A stretch of 45,312 bases of DNA from Eggerthellales bacterium (GTDB lineage: Bacteria > Actinomycetota > Coriobacteriia > Coriobacteriales > Eggerthellaceae). The notes beneath the pieces are model-generated. The model was not told where the DNA came from and ran no database searches. It worked only from the letters and a program-made list of their open reading frames with translations. Location of the stretch: assembly GCA_029101185.1 (NCBI GenBank), contig JAQXQN010000089.1, positions 1 to 45,312 on the forward strand, in the 5' to 3' direction. This document shows positions 1-7,743 of this stretch, in pieces. The position numbers and the translations under genes were made by a program. The first letter of the stretch is position 1; every line of letters begins with the position of its first letter.

Positions 1-1953
1 GACCGCTTTGTCGTGGCCCGCCACTACATCATCTACCGCTACGTGCAGAACCAGAAGCGCCGCAAGAACACCACCGACGACCAGATCCTCTCGCTCATCG
101 AGTGCAACAACGAGGAGGTCAAGCAGGAGAACTCCAACAAGAACCCCTCCGTTAACTCCGTGCAGCGCGATTACATGGCCGGGGAGGTCTCCAAGGACCT
201 TGCCATGCGCATCCTGCTTCCTCAGGACGTGGTGAAGGCCCACCAGGAAGGCCTCATTCATTTCCATGACACTGACTACTATGCCCAACATATGCACAAC
301 TGCGATCTGGTAAACCTTGAAGACATGCTCCAGAATGGCACGGTCATCTCCGGCACCCTGATCGAAAAGCCCCACAGCTTCTCCACCGCCTGCAACATCG
401 CAACCCAGATCATTGCCCAGGTTGCCTCCAGCCAGTACGGCGGCCAATCAATCTCTCTGACCCACCTTGCCCCTTTTGTGGATGTCAGCAGGCAGCGTAT
501 TAAGCGCGACGTGCTCTCTGAGCTGCAGCATCTTGGGGTAGAACCCAATGAGGAGAAGGTTAACGAGGTCGTGGAGGATCGGCTTAAGGACGAGATCCGC
601 CGCGGTGTCCAGACTATCCAATACCAGGTGGTGACCCTGATGACCACCAACGGCCAGGCGCCCTTCGTCACGGTGTTCATGTACCTCAACGAGGCCCGCA
701 GCCCCGAGGAGAAGCATGACCTTGCCATGATCATCGAGGAGGTGCTCCGTCAGCGCCACGAGGGCGTGAAGAACGAGGCCGGGGTGTTTATCACGCCTGC
801 GTTCCCCAAGCTCATTTACGTGCTCGAGGAGGACAACCTGTGCGAGGGGAGGCCCTACTTCTACCTGACCCAGCTTGCCGCCAAGTGCACCGCTAAGCGT
901 ATGGTTCCTGACTACATCTCCGAGAAAGTCATGAAGCGCAACAAGGTCGACAAGAACGGCAACGGCCAGTGCTACACCTGTATGGGATGCCGAAGCTTCC
1001 TTACCCCCTATGTGGACGAGGATGGCAATCCCAAGTACTATGGCCGCTTTAACCAGGGTGTCGTCACCATCAATCTTGTTGACGTGGCCTGCTCCTCAAA
1101 GGGCAACGTTGACGAGTTCTGGAAGATCTTCGATGAGCGTCTGGAGCTTTGCCATAAGGCGCTGATGGCCCGTCACAACCGCCTTAAGGGCACGCTCTCC
1201 GATGCCGCCCCCATTCTGTGGCAGTACGGCGCCTTGGCCCGTCTTAAGAAGGGAGAGACCATCGACAAACTGCTTTACGGCGGATACTCCACCATCTCCC
1301 TGGGCTATGCCGGCCTCTACGAATGCTGCAAGTACATGACGGGCAAGAGCCACACCGATCCCGAGGCCACCCCCTTTGCCCTTGAGGTCATGCAGCACAT
1401 GAATGACAAGTGCGCCGAGTGGAAGGCCCAGCACAACATCGACTTCTCCCTGTACGGCACCCCGCTCGAGTCTACCACCTACAAGTTCGCTAAGTCCCTC
1501 CAGCGCCGCTTCGGCGTCATCGAAGGAATCACCGACAAGGGATACATCACCAACAGCTATCACGTGCACGTCGCGGAGGAGATCGACGCCTTCACCAAGC
1601 TCCGGTTTGAGGCGAGCTTCCAACGCCTGTCCCCGGGCGGGGCAATCTCCTACGTGGAGGTGCCCGACATGCAGGACAACCTCGAGGCCGTTATCTCTGT
1701 GCTCCAGTACATCTACGAGAACATCATGTACGCAGAGCTCAACACCAAGAGTGATTATTGCCAGGTGTGCGGCTACGATGGCGAGATTAAGATTGTAGAG
1801 GACGATGGAAAGCTGATTTGGGAGTGCCCCAACTGCGGGAACCGAGAGCAGGATAAGCTTAACGTTGCCCGAAGAACCTGCGGATATATCGGAACCCAGT
1901 TCTGGAACCAGGGACGCACCGAGGAAATTCGCGACAGGGTAATGCACCTGTAA
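1..1953 (+). CDS. nrdD: Anaerobic (class III) ribonucleoside-triphosphate reductase, 5'-truncated
   Basis: Glycyl-radical enzyme that reduces ribonucleoside triphosphates to deoxyribonucleotides without oxygen. The reading frame is open from base 1, so the start and the usual N-terminal ATP-cone lie outside the window; the GTG at 13 is only an internal codon. About 650 residues are present. The C-terminus carries the family's zinc site (CQVCG near base 1759, then CPNCG) followed by the glycyl-radical segment RRTCGYIG, where the Gly is the radical site. The gene is followed by a hairpin terminator and then by its activase gene nrdG 105 bases on, which supports the assignment. It implies growth in anoxic conditions. 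Confidence 0.96.
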   Translation, partial: DRFVVARHYIIYRYVQNQKRRKNTTDDQILSLIECNNEEVKQENSNKNPSVNSVQRDYMAGEVSKDLAMRILLPQDVVKAHQEGLIHFHDTDYYAQHMHNCDLVNLEDMLQNGTVISGTLIEKPHSFSTACNIATQIIAQVASSQYGGQSISLTHLAPFVDVSRQRIKRDVLSELQHLGVEPNEEKVNEVVEDRLKDEIRRGVQTIQYQVVTLMTTNGQAPFVTVFMYLNEARSPEEKHDLAMIIEEVLRQRHEGVKNEAGVFITPAFPKLIYVLEEDNLCEGRPYFYLTQLAAKCTAKRMVPDYISEKVMKRNKVDKNGNGQCYTCMGCRSFLTPYVDEDGNPKYYGRFNQGVVTINLVDVACSSKGNVDEFWKIFDERLELCHKALMARHNRLKGTLSDAAPILWQYGALARLKKGETIDKLLYGGYSTISLGYAGLYECCKYMTGKSHTDPEATPFALEVMQHMNDKCAEWKAQHNIDFSLYGTPLESTTYKFAKSLQRRFGVIEGITDKGYITNSYHVHVAEEIDAFTKLRFEASFQRLSPGGAISYVEVPDMQDNLEAVISVLQYIYENIMYAELNTKSDYCQVCGYDGEIKIVEDDGKLIWECPNCGNREQDKLNVARRTCGYIGTQFWNQGRTEEIRDRVMHL

Positions 1954-1973
1954 GACCGTAAGAGTTTGATGCG

Positions 1974-2012
1974 GCACCCCGTTCCAAACACAAGGGACGG
2001 GGTGCATTTTTT
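1974..2012 (+). terminator. Rho-independent terminator between nrdD and nrdG
   Basis: GCACCCCGTTCC at 1974-1985 pairs with GGGACGGGGTGC at 1994-2005 (12 pairs, one of them G-U) around an 8-base loop. Six T follow at 2007-2012. It lies between nrdD and its activase, so it may let most transcripts stop after nrdD and only a fraction read into nrdG. Confidence 0.8.
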
Positions 2013-2058
2013 CGCACATCGCGGCATATATCATCAGACCACGTAATCGGAGGGATCC

Positions 2059-2604
2059 ATGAATTACTGCAATATAAAATTCTGCGACATCGCCGATGGG
2101 GTAGGGGTGCGCACCACGTTGTTCGTGTCAGGGTGCAGGCGTCATTGTAAAGGGTGCTTTCAGCCCGAGACCTGGAATTTCTCCTATGGTGAACCATTTT
2201 GCGATGACACCCTTTCGAAAATCCTCGAGAGTCTTGAACCCTACTACGTGACCGGCCTGACCCTTCTTGGAGGAGAACCATTTGAACCCGAGAGCACCGG
2301 TGAAGTATGCCGCATCTGCACTGCAGTAAAAGAGAGATTTCCTCAAAAATCAATCTGGGCCTTCAGTGGCTTCACCTTTGAGGAGTTGTTAAACAGGGCA
2401 GAAATGGAGCCTTCGCTGAAAGAAATCCTGCAAAAAATCGACGTGCTGGTGGACGGACCCTTTGTTCAGGATCTGCACGACATAACTCTGAGATTCAAAG
2501 GATCCAAAAACCAGAGAATCATCGACGTCGCCGCATCCATGTCTGATGGCACGGTCCATCTTTGGTCGGATGACCCACAATACGCAACCCATGACATGGT
2601 ATAA
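2059..2604 (+). CDS. nrdG: Anaerobic ribonucleotide reductase activating protein (radical SAM)
   Basis: Activase that uses S-adenosylmethionine and a 4Fe-4S cluster to create the glycyl radical on NrdD. The 181-residue length fits the compact NrdG family. The cluster motif C-x3-C-x2-C is at residues 26, 30 and 33 (SGCRRHCKGC), and LLGGEPF is the glycine-rich SAM-binding stretch. A clear ribosome site GGAGGG stands four bases before the ATG. It sits behind nrdD after a terminator, and 41 bases before a zinc-ribbon gene that may share its transcript. Confidence 0.95.
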   Translation: MNYCNIKFCDIADGVGVRTTLFVSGCRRHCKGCFQPETWNFSYGEPFCDDTLSKILESLEPYYVTGLTLLGGEPFEPESTGEVCRICTAVKERFPQKSIWAFSGFTFEELLNRAEMEPSLKEILQKIDVLVDGPFVQDLHDITLRFKGSKNQRIIDVAASMSDGTVHLWSDDPQYATHDMV

Positions 2605-2645
2605 GATTGCGTAAGACGATATAAAGCAAGAGAGGGGGAAGGCCC

Positions 2646-3275
2646 ATGTCCCTGGTACCATGTCCAGAATGCGGGAACCAGGTATCCACGCTTGCTGAAC
2701 ACTGCCCCAACTGCGGCTGTCCTGGGACACTGTTCCCTTCGCCAGATTTATCCATAGGGGACACAGTCAGATTTGGGGCAAATCCTACTACAGGAGAAGC
2801 CCTACAATGGCGAGTTGCCCGTCTGCAAGAGGGGCATGCCCTTTTGGTGGCAACAACCGTGCTTACCACCATGCCTTACGGTCCGGAAGGGGGCTGCCCC
2901 TGGGAGCGATCGGATGTGAGGGCATGGTTGAATGCCGTCTTTCCTGAAGCATGGCTGTCAAAGGAAGAACGCCAGCACGTTACTGCAGTAGCGCTACACA
3001 ATGAGGAAAGTGCCGAATGGGGCACACCGGGCGGCGCCGACACGGAAGACTATTGCTTCTGCATGAGCTATCAGGAAGCATTGCGCTACTTCACCGGAAA
3101 TGCCCAGCGCGCAGTAGGTACGCCCTGGTGGTTAAGAACTCCAGGGATCGAAAGTTCCTACACGGCAACCGTATCGGGATTCGGCGTAATTAACGCCAAT
3201 GGACAGGAGTCCCATACTGAAGGGATAGGGGTTCTTCCTGCGCTTTGGATTGAAACCTCGGTAGCGGACCGCTAA
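2646..3275 (+). CDS. Zinc-ribbon protein with a DUF6273-type domain
   Basis: Function unknown. The 209-residue protein opens with a short zinc ribbon (two CxxC pairs, CPEC and CPNC, residues 6-25). A domain of the DUF6273 pattern follows: a W-R motif, SDVRAWLN, FSxxEx-like SKEERQHV, MSYQEALRYF, WWLRTPG and a closing GVLPALWI. Such domains are common in anaerobic Firmicutes and Coriobacteriia, often in multidomain or secreted proteins, and none is biochemically explained to my knowledge. There is no signal peptide or membrane span, so it is probably cytoplasmic. A purine-rich ribosome site (GAGAGGGGGAAGG) precedes the ATG. Its closeness to nrdG suggests co-transcription, but a link to nucleotide reduction is only a guess. 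Confidence 0.8.
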   Translation: MSLVPCPECGNQVSTLAEHCPNCGCPGTLFPSPDLSIGDTVRFGANPTTGEALQWRVARLQEGHALLVATTVLTTMPYGPEGGCPWERSDVRAWLNAVFPEAWLSKEERQHVTAVALHNEESAEWGTPGGADTEDYCFCMSYQEALRYFTGNAQRAVGTPWWLRTPGIESSYTATVSGFGVINANGQESHTEGIGVLPALWIETSVADR

Positions 3276-3477
3276 CAAATACCCAAGCAATTGAAAGAGT
3301 CGATGCAGGTTGGGCGCACTGAATCCTCTGGTTAGTTTACGTAACATGTATTATCCGTATTACTTGTATTCGTGCACGTACACATCATGCACCCACAGCC
3401 CACGACCACGTCTCGCCCATGGGCATGAACACTGCAATCAATCCAATCAGACCTTAGGCATGCCGGGCATTCACAAT

Positions 3478-3837
3478 CTAGAAGAAAGACTCCACAGGAG
3501 CGGTACCAACAGACTGCCCAGAACCACTGGAAGTTCCAGTTAACTCAGCAAGCATATTCATATACACGGGGTCATTCATAAACATATACGAAGATATGCC
3601 ATTAAGAATGGCTGCAAGCAAGGTAAAAATGATGGTTCGGCGTACATGCCGCCAGGTATAAAACGCCTCAGGATCATCATTCCTGCGCACGAAGACCGGT
3701 TTGAACTTAATCATGGCAACGATGATGATGATTGCTGCAAGGCAATCCAGAAACAATCCTCCAAACAAAAGACTCACCAAGGTCACCACTAAAGCAACCT
3801 GGGACAGCACGCGAACAGACTTAAGATTCGGATTCAT
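3478..3837 (-). CDS. Small membrane protein of unknown function
   Basis: 119 residues with no family I recognise. Hydrophobic stretches at about residues 10-28, 29-44 and 68-86 suggest three membrane spans. A positively charged segment between spans 2 and 3 (KFKPVFVRRNDD...) suggests a cytoplasmic loop. The C-terminal tail is rich in Ser, Thr and Gly (TGTSSGSGQS). A good ribosome site (TTGAGGTG) lies seven bases before the ATG, which argues that the frame is used. It is divergent from dinB, with about 217 bases of shared upstream DNA that contains LexA-like boxes. Confidence 0.65.
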   Translation of the reverse strand: MNPNLKSVRVLSQVALVVTLVSLLFGGLFLDCLAAIIIIVAMIKFKPVFVRRNDDPEAFYTWRHVRRTIIFTLLAAILNGISSYMFMNDPVYMNMLAELTGTSSGSGQSVGTAPVESFF

Positions 3838-3991
3838 ATATACACCTCAACAATTTGCTCATACGCATGTGACACGTCGTCATATGACAAGCCACAATAC
3901 CCTCGCGTCATTTATTATGCAGTGTAACGGAGCCTGCAAGTGCCCGGATGTAAATTACGGGAATGCATGGAACTGCTACCAAATTGAAATT

Positions 3992-4041
3992 CGAACAGAT
4001 ATTCGTTTTGATTATGGTATACTGCAAAAAACATCTGTTCG
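3992..4041 (+). promoter_or_regulatory. dinB promoter with two LexA-like (SOS) boxes
   Basis: Two copies of CGAACAGAT lie in inverted orientation (3992-4000, and as ATCTGTTCG at 4033-4041). Each sits inside a near-palindrome of the type CGAAC-N4-GTTCG, the Gram-positive/actinobacterial LexA box: CGAACAGATATTCG at 3992-4005 and AAAACATCTGTTCG at 4028-4041, with one and two mismatches. Between them is an extended -10 element, TGGTATACT (4015-4023). LexA bound at both sites would flank the promoter. The LexA role is inferred from the motif and from dinB downstream. Confidence 0.72.
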
Positions 4042-4054
4042 GTTATTGGTGAAT

Positions 4055-5410
4055 ATGAAGAAAGTGACCGACATAGTCTACACTAATATGCAACCTTGGA
4101 ATGGCAAGGCCATTCTTCTTGTGGACCTTGATGCATTTTTCGCCTCCGTAGAACAATTGGATCACCCCTCTTGGAGAGGAAAACCGGTGATTGTAGGTGG
4201 AAATGCAGACGCCCATGGGGTGGTTTCAACCTGCAGTTATGAAGCCCGGGCCTTTGGGGTGCGTAGCGCTATGCCCGCATCCCAGGCAAAGAAACTCTGC
4301 CCAGATGCAATATGGTGCCCTGGACACTTCGCCAGATATAAAGAGATGTCCCGAAAGGTCATGGATATCCTGCTGCAGGAATCTCCCTTCCTCCAACAGG
4401 TCAGCATTGATGAGGCCTTTCTTGACGTCTCCCCCAACTCCGTCAATGTTGAACATCCTATCCTGATTGCTCAACGAATTCAGGCCAAGGTGCAAAACCT
4501 GGGAATTTCATGTTCCATCGGTCTTGGAACCACCAAGACCATCGCGAAGATCGCCTCCGATATGGATAAGCCTCGCGGACTCACGGTGGTGTACCCAGGA
4601 ATGGAGCAGCAGTTCTTGCACCCTCTACCCGTAGGAGCCATATCGGGCATCGGACCTGTGTCCCAAAATGCCCTTGCAGGACTAGGCATCACAACCATCG
4701 GACAGCTGGCCCAAGCCCCAGATCAAGTACTGAAACGAGTGTTTGGCAAAAACCAGGAACTTATGCGGGCTCGGGCACAGGGTAAAGACTATTCTCCTGT
4801 AGAAAGCCCTGAGACTGCAAAGTCAATCAGCACAGAGCTCACCTTCGCCCAAGATCTTCTGACCCATCAAGAAATCCTGCGTGCACTTGAAACCATTACC
4901 GCAAAAACATGCAGACGCGCTAGGACACAGCAGGTTAAGGGCCATGTGGCCACGGTCAAAGTCAAGTATCACAATCGCACCACAAAAAGCGCCCAAGCCC
5001 CTCTCCCCCATCCAATGGATAATGAGTTCGAGCTCATGCCTATTCTGCAAAAACTCGTCACCCGCGTATGGAACCCAGGGCAGCGGGTCCGGCTTCTTGG
5101 TGTTTCCCTTTCGATCGCCCGAGAGAATCAGGGTGATGACTTCGAGCGCGGGTTCACCCCGCCCCTTTTTGATTCAGAATCTCCAACGTTTGCAGGGGAT
5201 TCCCAAACCCCCCAAACCAAACAAGGCGGAGGCAACCCCGACACATCTCGCATCAGGATCAGCCCCGCCTCGGGTGAACGGCTGGCACATGCGGCAGACC
5301 GCATAAAAGACAGATTTGGGGAGTCGGCGGTGTATTATGGAAGAGAAGATTGGACCTACTCCAATACCACAGGAACCGCTCCAAAAAACCCCGCGGATTA
5401 CTTGAAATAA
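4055..5410 (+). CDS. dinB: DNA polymerase IV (Y-family translesion polymerase)
   Basis: Low-fidelity polymerase that bypasses damaged bases. The 451 residues from the ATG at 4055 contain LLVDLDAFFASVE (metal-binding D24, likely steric-gate F29) and SIDEAFLDVS (D119 and E120), followed by GLGTTKTIAKIASDMDKP and the helix-hairpin-helix GAISGIGPVS. The frame is open far upstream to 3701, but that part overlaps the promoter and the divergent gene, so the ATG just after the promoter is preferred; its ribosome site (GGTGA) is weak. ATG 4088 is an alternative. The C-terminal 90 or so residues are longer and more polar than in typical 350-400-residue DinB proteins. It is probably SOS-controlled. Confidence 0.93.
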   Translation: MKKVTDIVYTNMQPWNGKAILLVDLDAFFASVEQLDHPSWRGKPVIVGGNADAHGVVSTCSYEARAFGVRSAMPASQAKKLCPDAIWCPGHFARYKEMSRKVMDILLQESPFLQQVSIDEAFLDVSPNSVNVEHPILIAQRIQAKVQNLGISCSIGLGTTKTIAKIASDMDKPRGLTVVYPGMEQQFLHPLPVGAISGIGPVSQNALAGLGITTIGQLAQAPDQVLKRVFGKNQELMRARAQGKDYSPVESPETAKSISTELTFAQDLLTHQEILRALETITAKTCRRARTQQVKGHVATVKVKYHNRTTKSAQAPLPHPMDNEFELMPILQKLVTRVWNPGQRVRLLGVSLSIARENQGDDFERGFTPPLFDSESPTFAGDSQTPQTKQGGGNPDTSRIRISPASGERLAHAADRIKDRFGESAVYYGREDWTYSNTTGTAPKNPADYLK

Positions 5411-5414
5411 CCTC

Positions 5415-6446
5415 TTAGTTGAATTTGAAGAGCCGCTGGGCTATGCGGTAACCCCCAATGCCAATCCTTCGGCCAACTTCTCCGGGAAGGTTCACTCCCA
5501 TATTGAGAATGTTGTGCCTAATGCGACCGTGCAACTCAGGGTCCTTATCCTTCAGATACTGCCAAATATCAGCAAGCATAGCGTCATTTTCAGGCGTGTG
5601 CTCAAGCCGGAGGAACACACTGGTGATGCAATACATCATGGCCAGATAGTTTTCCATGTACTTACGGAGTTTCTCTGAGGGTACGTCTTTAGAGAGATTA
5701 ACCGCCTCGGTCATGCACTTAGTGACCCTGACCTGCTGATCCCTTCGTCCATACATCACTTTCTCATTGACGCTTTGGTCCTCGCGTCCAATGAAATACC
5801 GATACATGTCCACATTTAGATAATACATAGTCTTGACATGGGGCAACGGGACGTACACGAAAATGTTATCCACATAGAAGGTATGCTCAGGCAACACCAG
5901 TCCGCAATCCCTCAAAAGTTGGGTCCGATAAATCACGGAGTGCATCAGCAGATATTGGGACGGGTTGAAACGCCCAATCTCATCCCATCCAAACTCTCGG
6001 CCCTGGGGGAACACGTTGACATAACCCATGGACACCTGGGCGTGCTCGAAGACCTTTTCGTACACGTAATTGCCAATAACCATATCAAGGGGACTTGAAG
6101 AGTCAGCCTGGGCGCGAAGCAGCGCCATCACCGGCTTCATAGCCTCAAGATCAAGCCAGTCGTCCGAATCCACAACCTTATAATACAGGCCGGTTGCGTT
6201 CGCAAGGCCCGTGTTGACCGCGCTTCCGTGACCGCCGTTGGTCTTATGGATGGCCTTAATGATGTCCGGGTAGCGCTCCTGCCAGCCATCAGCGATTTCG
6301 GCGGTATTATCCTTAGCGGATCCATCGTTGACGATGAGAATCTCAACATCACCGAAACCCATGTCACAGGCAAGAAGTGACTCGATGCACGCATCCATAT
6401 ATGCCGCGGAGTTAAAGCACGGCACAGCAAAGGTGATTACCTTCAT
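5415..6446 (-). CDS. Family 2 glycosyltransferase
   Basis: Transfers a sugar from a nucleotide donor, probably to a cell-surface glycan or lipid carrier; the acceptor cannot be read from sequence. The GT-A fold pattern is clear: an N-terminal FAVPCFNSAAYMDACIESLL, then ILIVNDGSAKDNT, GHGSAVNTGL and the metal-binding DSDDWLD. The C-terminal half is a variable helical domain with no obvious membrane span. The ATG at 6446 is chosen because AAAGG lies seven bases upstream; a GTG 15 bases further out is possible. The gene is convergent with dinB (four bases between stops) and stands alone, not in a polysaccharide cluster. Confidence 0.88.
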   Translation of the reverse strand: MKVITFAVPCFNSAAYMDACIESLLACDMGFGDVEILIVNDGSAKDNTAEIADGWQERYPDIIKAIHKTNGGHGSAVNTGLANATGLYYKVVDSDDWLDLEAMKPVMALLRAQADSSSPLDMVIGNYVYEKVFEHAQVSMGYVNVFPQGREFGWDEIGRFNPSQYLLMHSVIYRTQLLRDCGLVLPEHTFYVDNIFVYVPLPHVKTMYYLNVDMYRYFIGREDQSVNEKVMYGRRDQQVRVTKCMTEAVNLSKDVPSEKLRKYMENYLAMMYCITSVFLRLEHTPENDAMLADIWQYLKDKDPELHGRIRHNILNMGVNLPGEVGRRIGIGGYRIAQRLFKFN

Positions 6447-6649
6447 CCAGGCACCTTTCACTTGGGAGATGAACAGATGAGTCGATTATACGTCTCTTCA
6501 ATCTGGCGAAGCGTCCACCCCAAAAGGGGCACCAAAGATTCAGCAACCTGTCCCCTAGCCGAAAACTACTGGCCCCTGAACCGCCAAGGCGCAGACTTTT
6601 GGATTTCAGGCAGGTAGGATGGATGGACCCTGAAAGAAAGGATACCTAC

Positions 6650-7642
6650 ATGGCACAGTTTCTTGAATCCATGATTGCCGAGGCGAAAAAGGACATACAG
6701 ACCATCGTGCTTCCCGAAGGAAGCGATCCTCGTATTCTTGAGGCCGCCCGTAAGGCCACCGACCTTGGGATAGCAAAGATCATCGTCGTGGGCAACCCTG
6801 ATACAATTGCCCAGACTGGCATTGACATGACCGGTGTGACCGTTATTGACAATACCACCGATCCTTTGCGGGACACCTTTGCCCAGGCCTTGTATGAAAT
6901 CAGAAAATCCAAGGGAATGACCCTCGACGAAGCCCAATCCCTGATGGACAACGTGCTGTACTTCGGGACCATGATGCTCAAGCAAGGCATGGCTGATGGC
7001 CTAGTTGGCGGCGCATGTCATGCAACCAAAGACGTGCTGCAACCCGCCTTGAGGGTTATCAAAATGGCCCCTGAGGCGAAACGAGTCAGCTCCTTCATGG
7101 TCATGGAGGTTCCTGATTGTCTCTACGGCGAGGAAGGTACCTTCATGTTTTCCGACTGCGCAGTGGTTATCCAGCCCTCCGCAGATGACCTGTCAGAAAT
7201 CGCAGTGGCTACCGCAAAGTCCTTTGAAGATCTTATAGGCAAGCCCGCACGGGTTGCCATGCTCTCTCATGCCAGTTACGGTTCGGTGAAAGACGATGAT
7301 GCGGACAAGGTTGTGGAAGCGGTCAGGCTCGCAAAGCAAAAAGCGCCCCAGTTCAATATCGACGGTGAGCTTCAGGCTGATGCGGCGCTAGTTCCCTCTG
7401 TGGGCCAATCCAAGGCACCGGGTTCCCCCGTTGCGGGTATGGCAAACGTGCTGGTCTTTCCTGACCTAGATGCAGCGAACATCGGATACAAACTGGTACA
7501 ACGCCTGGCGAAAGCAGAGGCCTATGGCCCTGTCACCCAAGGCCTGCGTATGCCTATGAATGACCTATCTCGAGGCTGCAGCGCTGATGACGTGGTGGGC
7601 ACCATCGCAATCACCGCCGTGCAGGCACAACGCCAAAAGTAG
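6650..7642 (+). CDS. pta: Phosphate acetyltransferase
   Basis: Interconverts acetyl-CoA plus phosphate with acetyl-phosphate plus CoA, the first half of acetate formation. The 330 residues match the short single-domain Pta class. Recognisable segments are VLPEGSDPRILEAARKA at the N-terminus, GLVGGACHAT in the middle, and near the C-terminus GSPVAGMANVLVFPDLDAANIGYKLVQR-type sequence ending with MNDLSRGCSADDVV. The ATG at 6650 follows AAAGGAT with good spacing; an in-frame start at 6599 lacks such a site. Its partner ackA lies next to it but points the opposite way. A hairpin terminator follows the stop. Confidence 0.96.
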   Translation: MAQFLESMIAEAKKDIQTIVLPEGSDPRILEAARKATDLGIAKIIVVGNPDTIAQTGIDMTGVTVIDNTTDPLRDTFAQALYEIRKSKGMTLDEAQSLMDNVLYFGTMMLKQGMADGLVGGACHATKDVLQPALRVIKMAPEAKRVSSFMVMEVPDCLYGEEGTFMFSDCAVVIQPSADDLSEIAVATAKSFEDLIGKPARVAMLSHASYGSVKDDDADKVVEAVRLAKQKAPQFNIDGELQADAALVPSVGQSKAPGSPVAGMANVLVFPDLDAANIGYKLVQRLAKAEAYGPVTQGLRMPMNDLSRGCSADDVVGTIAITAVQAQRQK

Positions 7643-7674
7643 AATAAAGGAATAACAACTGAGATAAGACAGCT

Positions 7675-7702
7675 GAGGGGCCGCAAGGCCCCTCTTAAAT
7701 TT
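7675..7702 (+). terminator. Terminator after pta
   Basis: GAGGGGCC (7675-7682) pairs perfectly with GGCCCCTC (7687-7694) around a GCAA tetraloop, followed by TTAAATTT. It lies in the 101-base gap between the convergent stops of pta and ackA. The tract on the plus side is richer in T, so it best serves pta. Confidence 0.72.
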
Positions 7703-7743
7703 GTAATTATTCGTTCTTGTGGTGAAACGCCCCTGGCGAAGTC

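Noticed and set aside
1096-2034. 312-codon minus-strand frame opposite nrdD
   Set aside because: It overlaps the conserved glycyl-radical region of nrdD and the terminator, and its translation resembles no protein.
3310-3543. 77-codon plus-strand frame after the DUF6273 gene
   Set aside because: No ribosome site, odd composition (Cys/His/Tyr-rich) and overlap with the better-supported membrane gene on the other strand. The region 3276-3477 shows nothing recognisable.
3701-4054. N-terminal extension of the dinB frame
   Set aside because: It overlaps the divergent membrane gene and the promoter with its LexA-like boxes, and the encoded residues do not resemble DinB.
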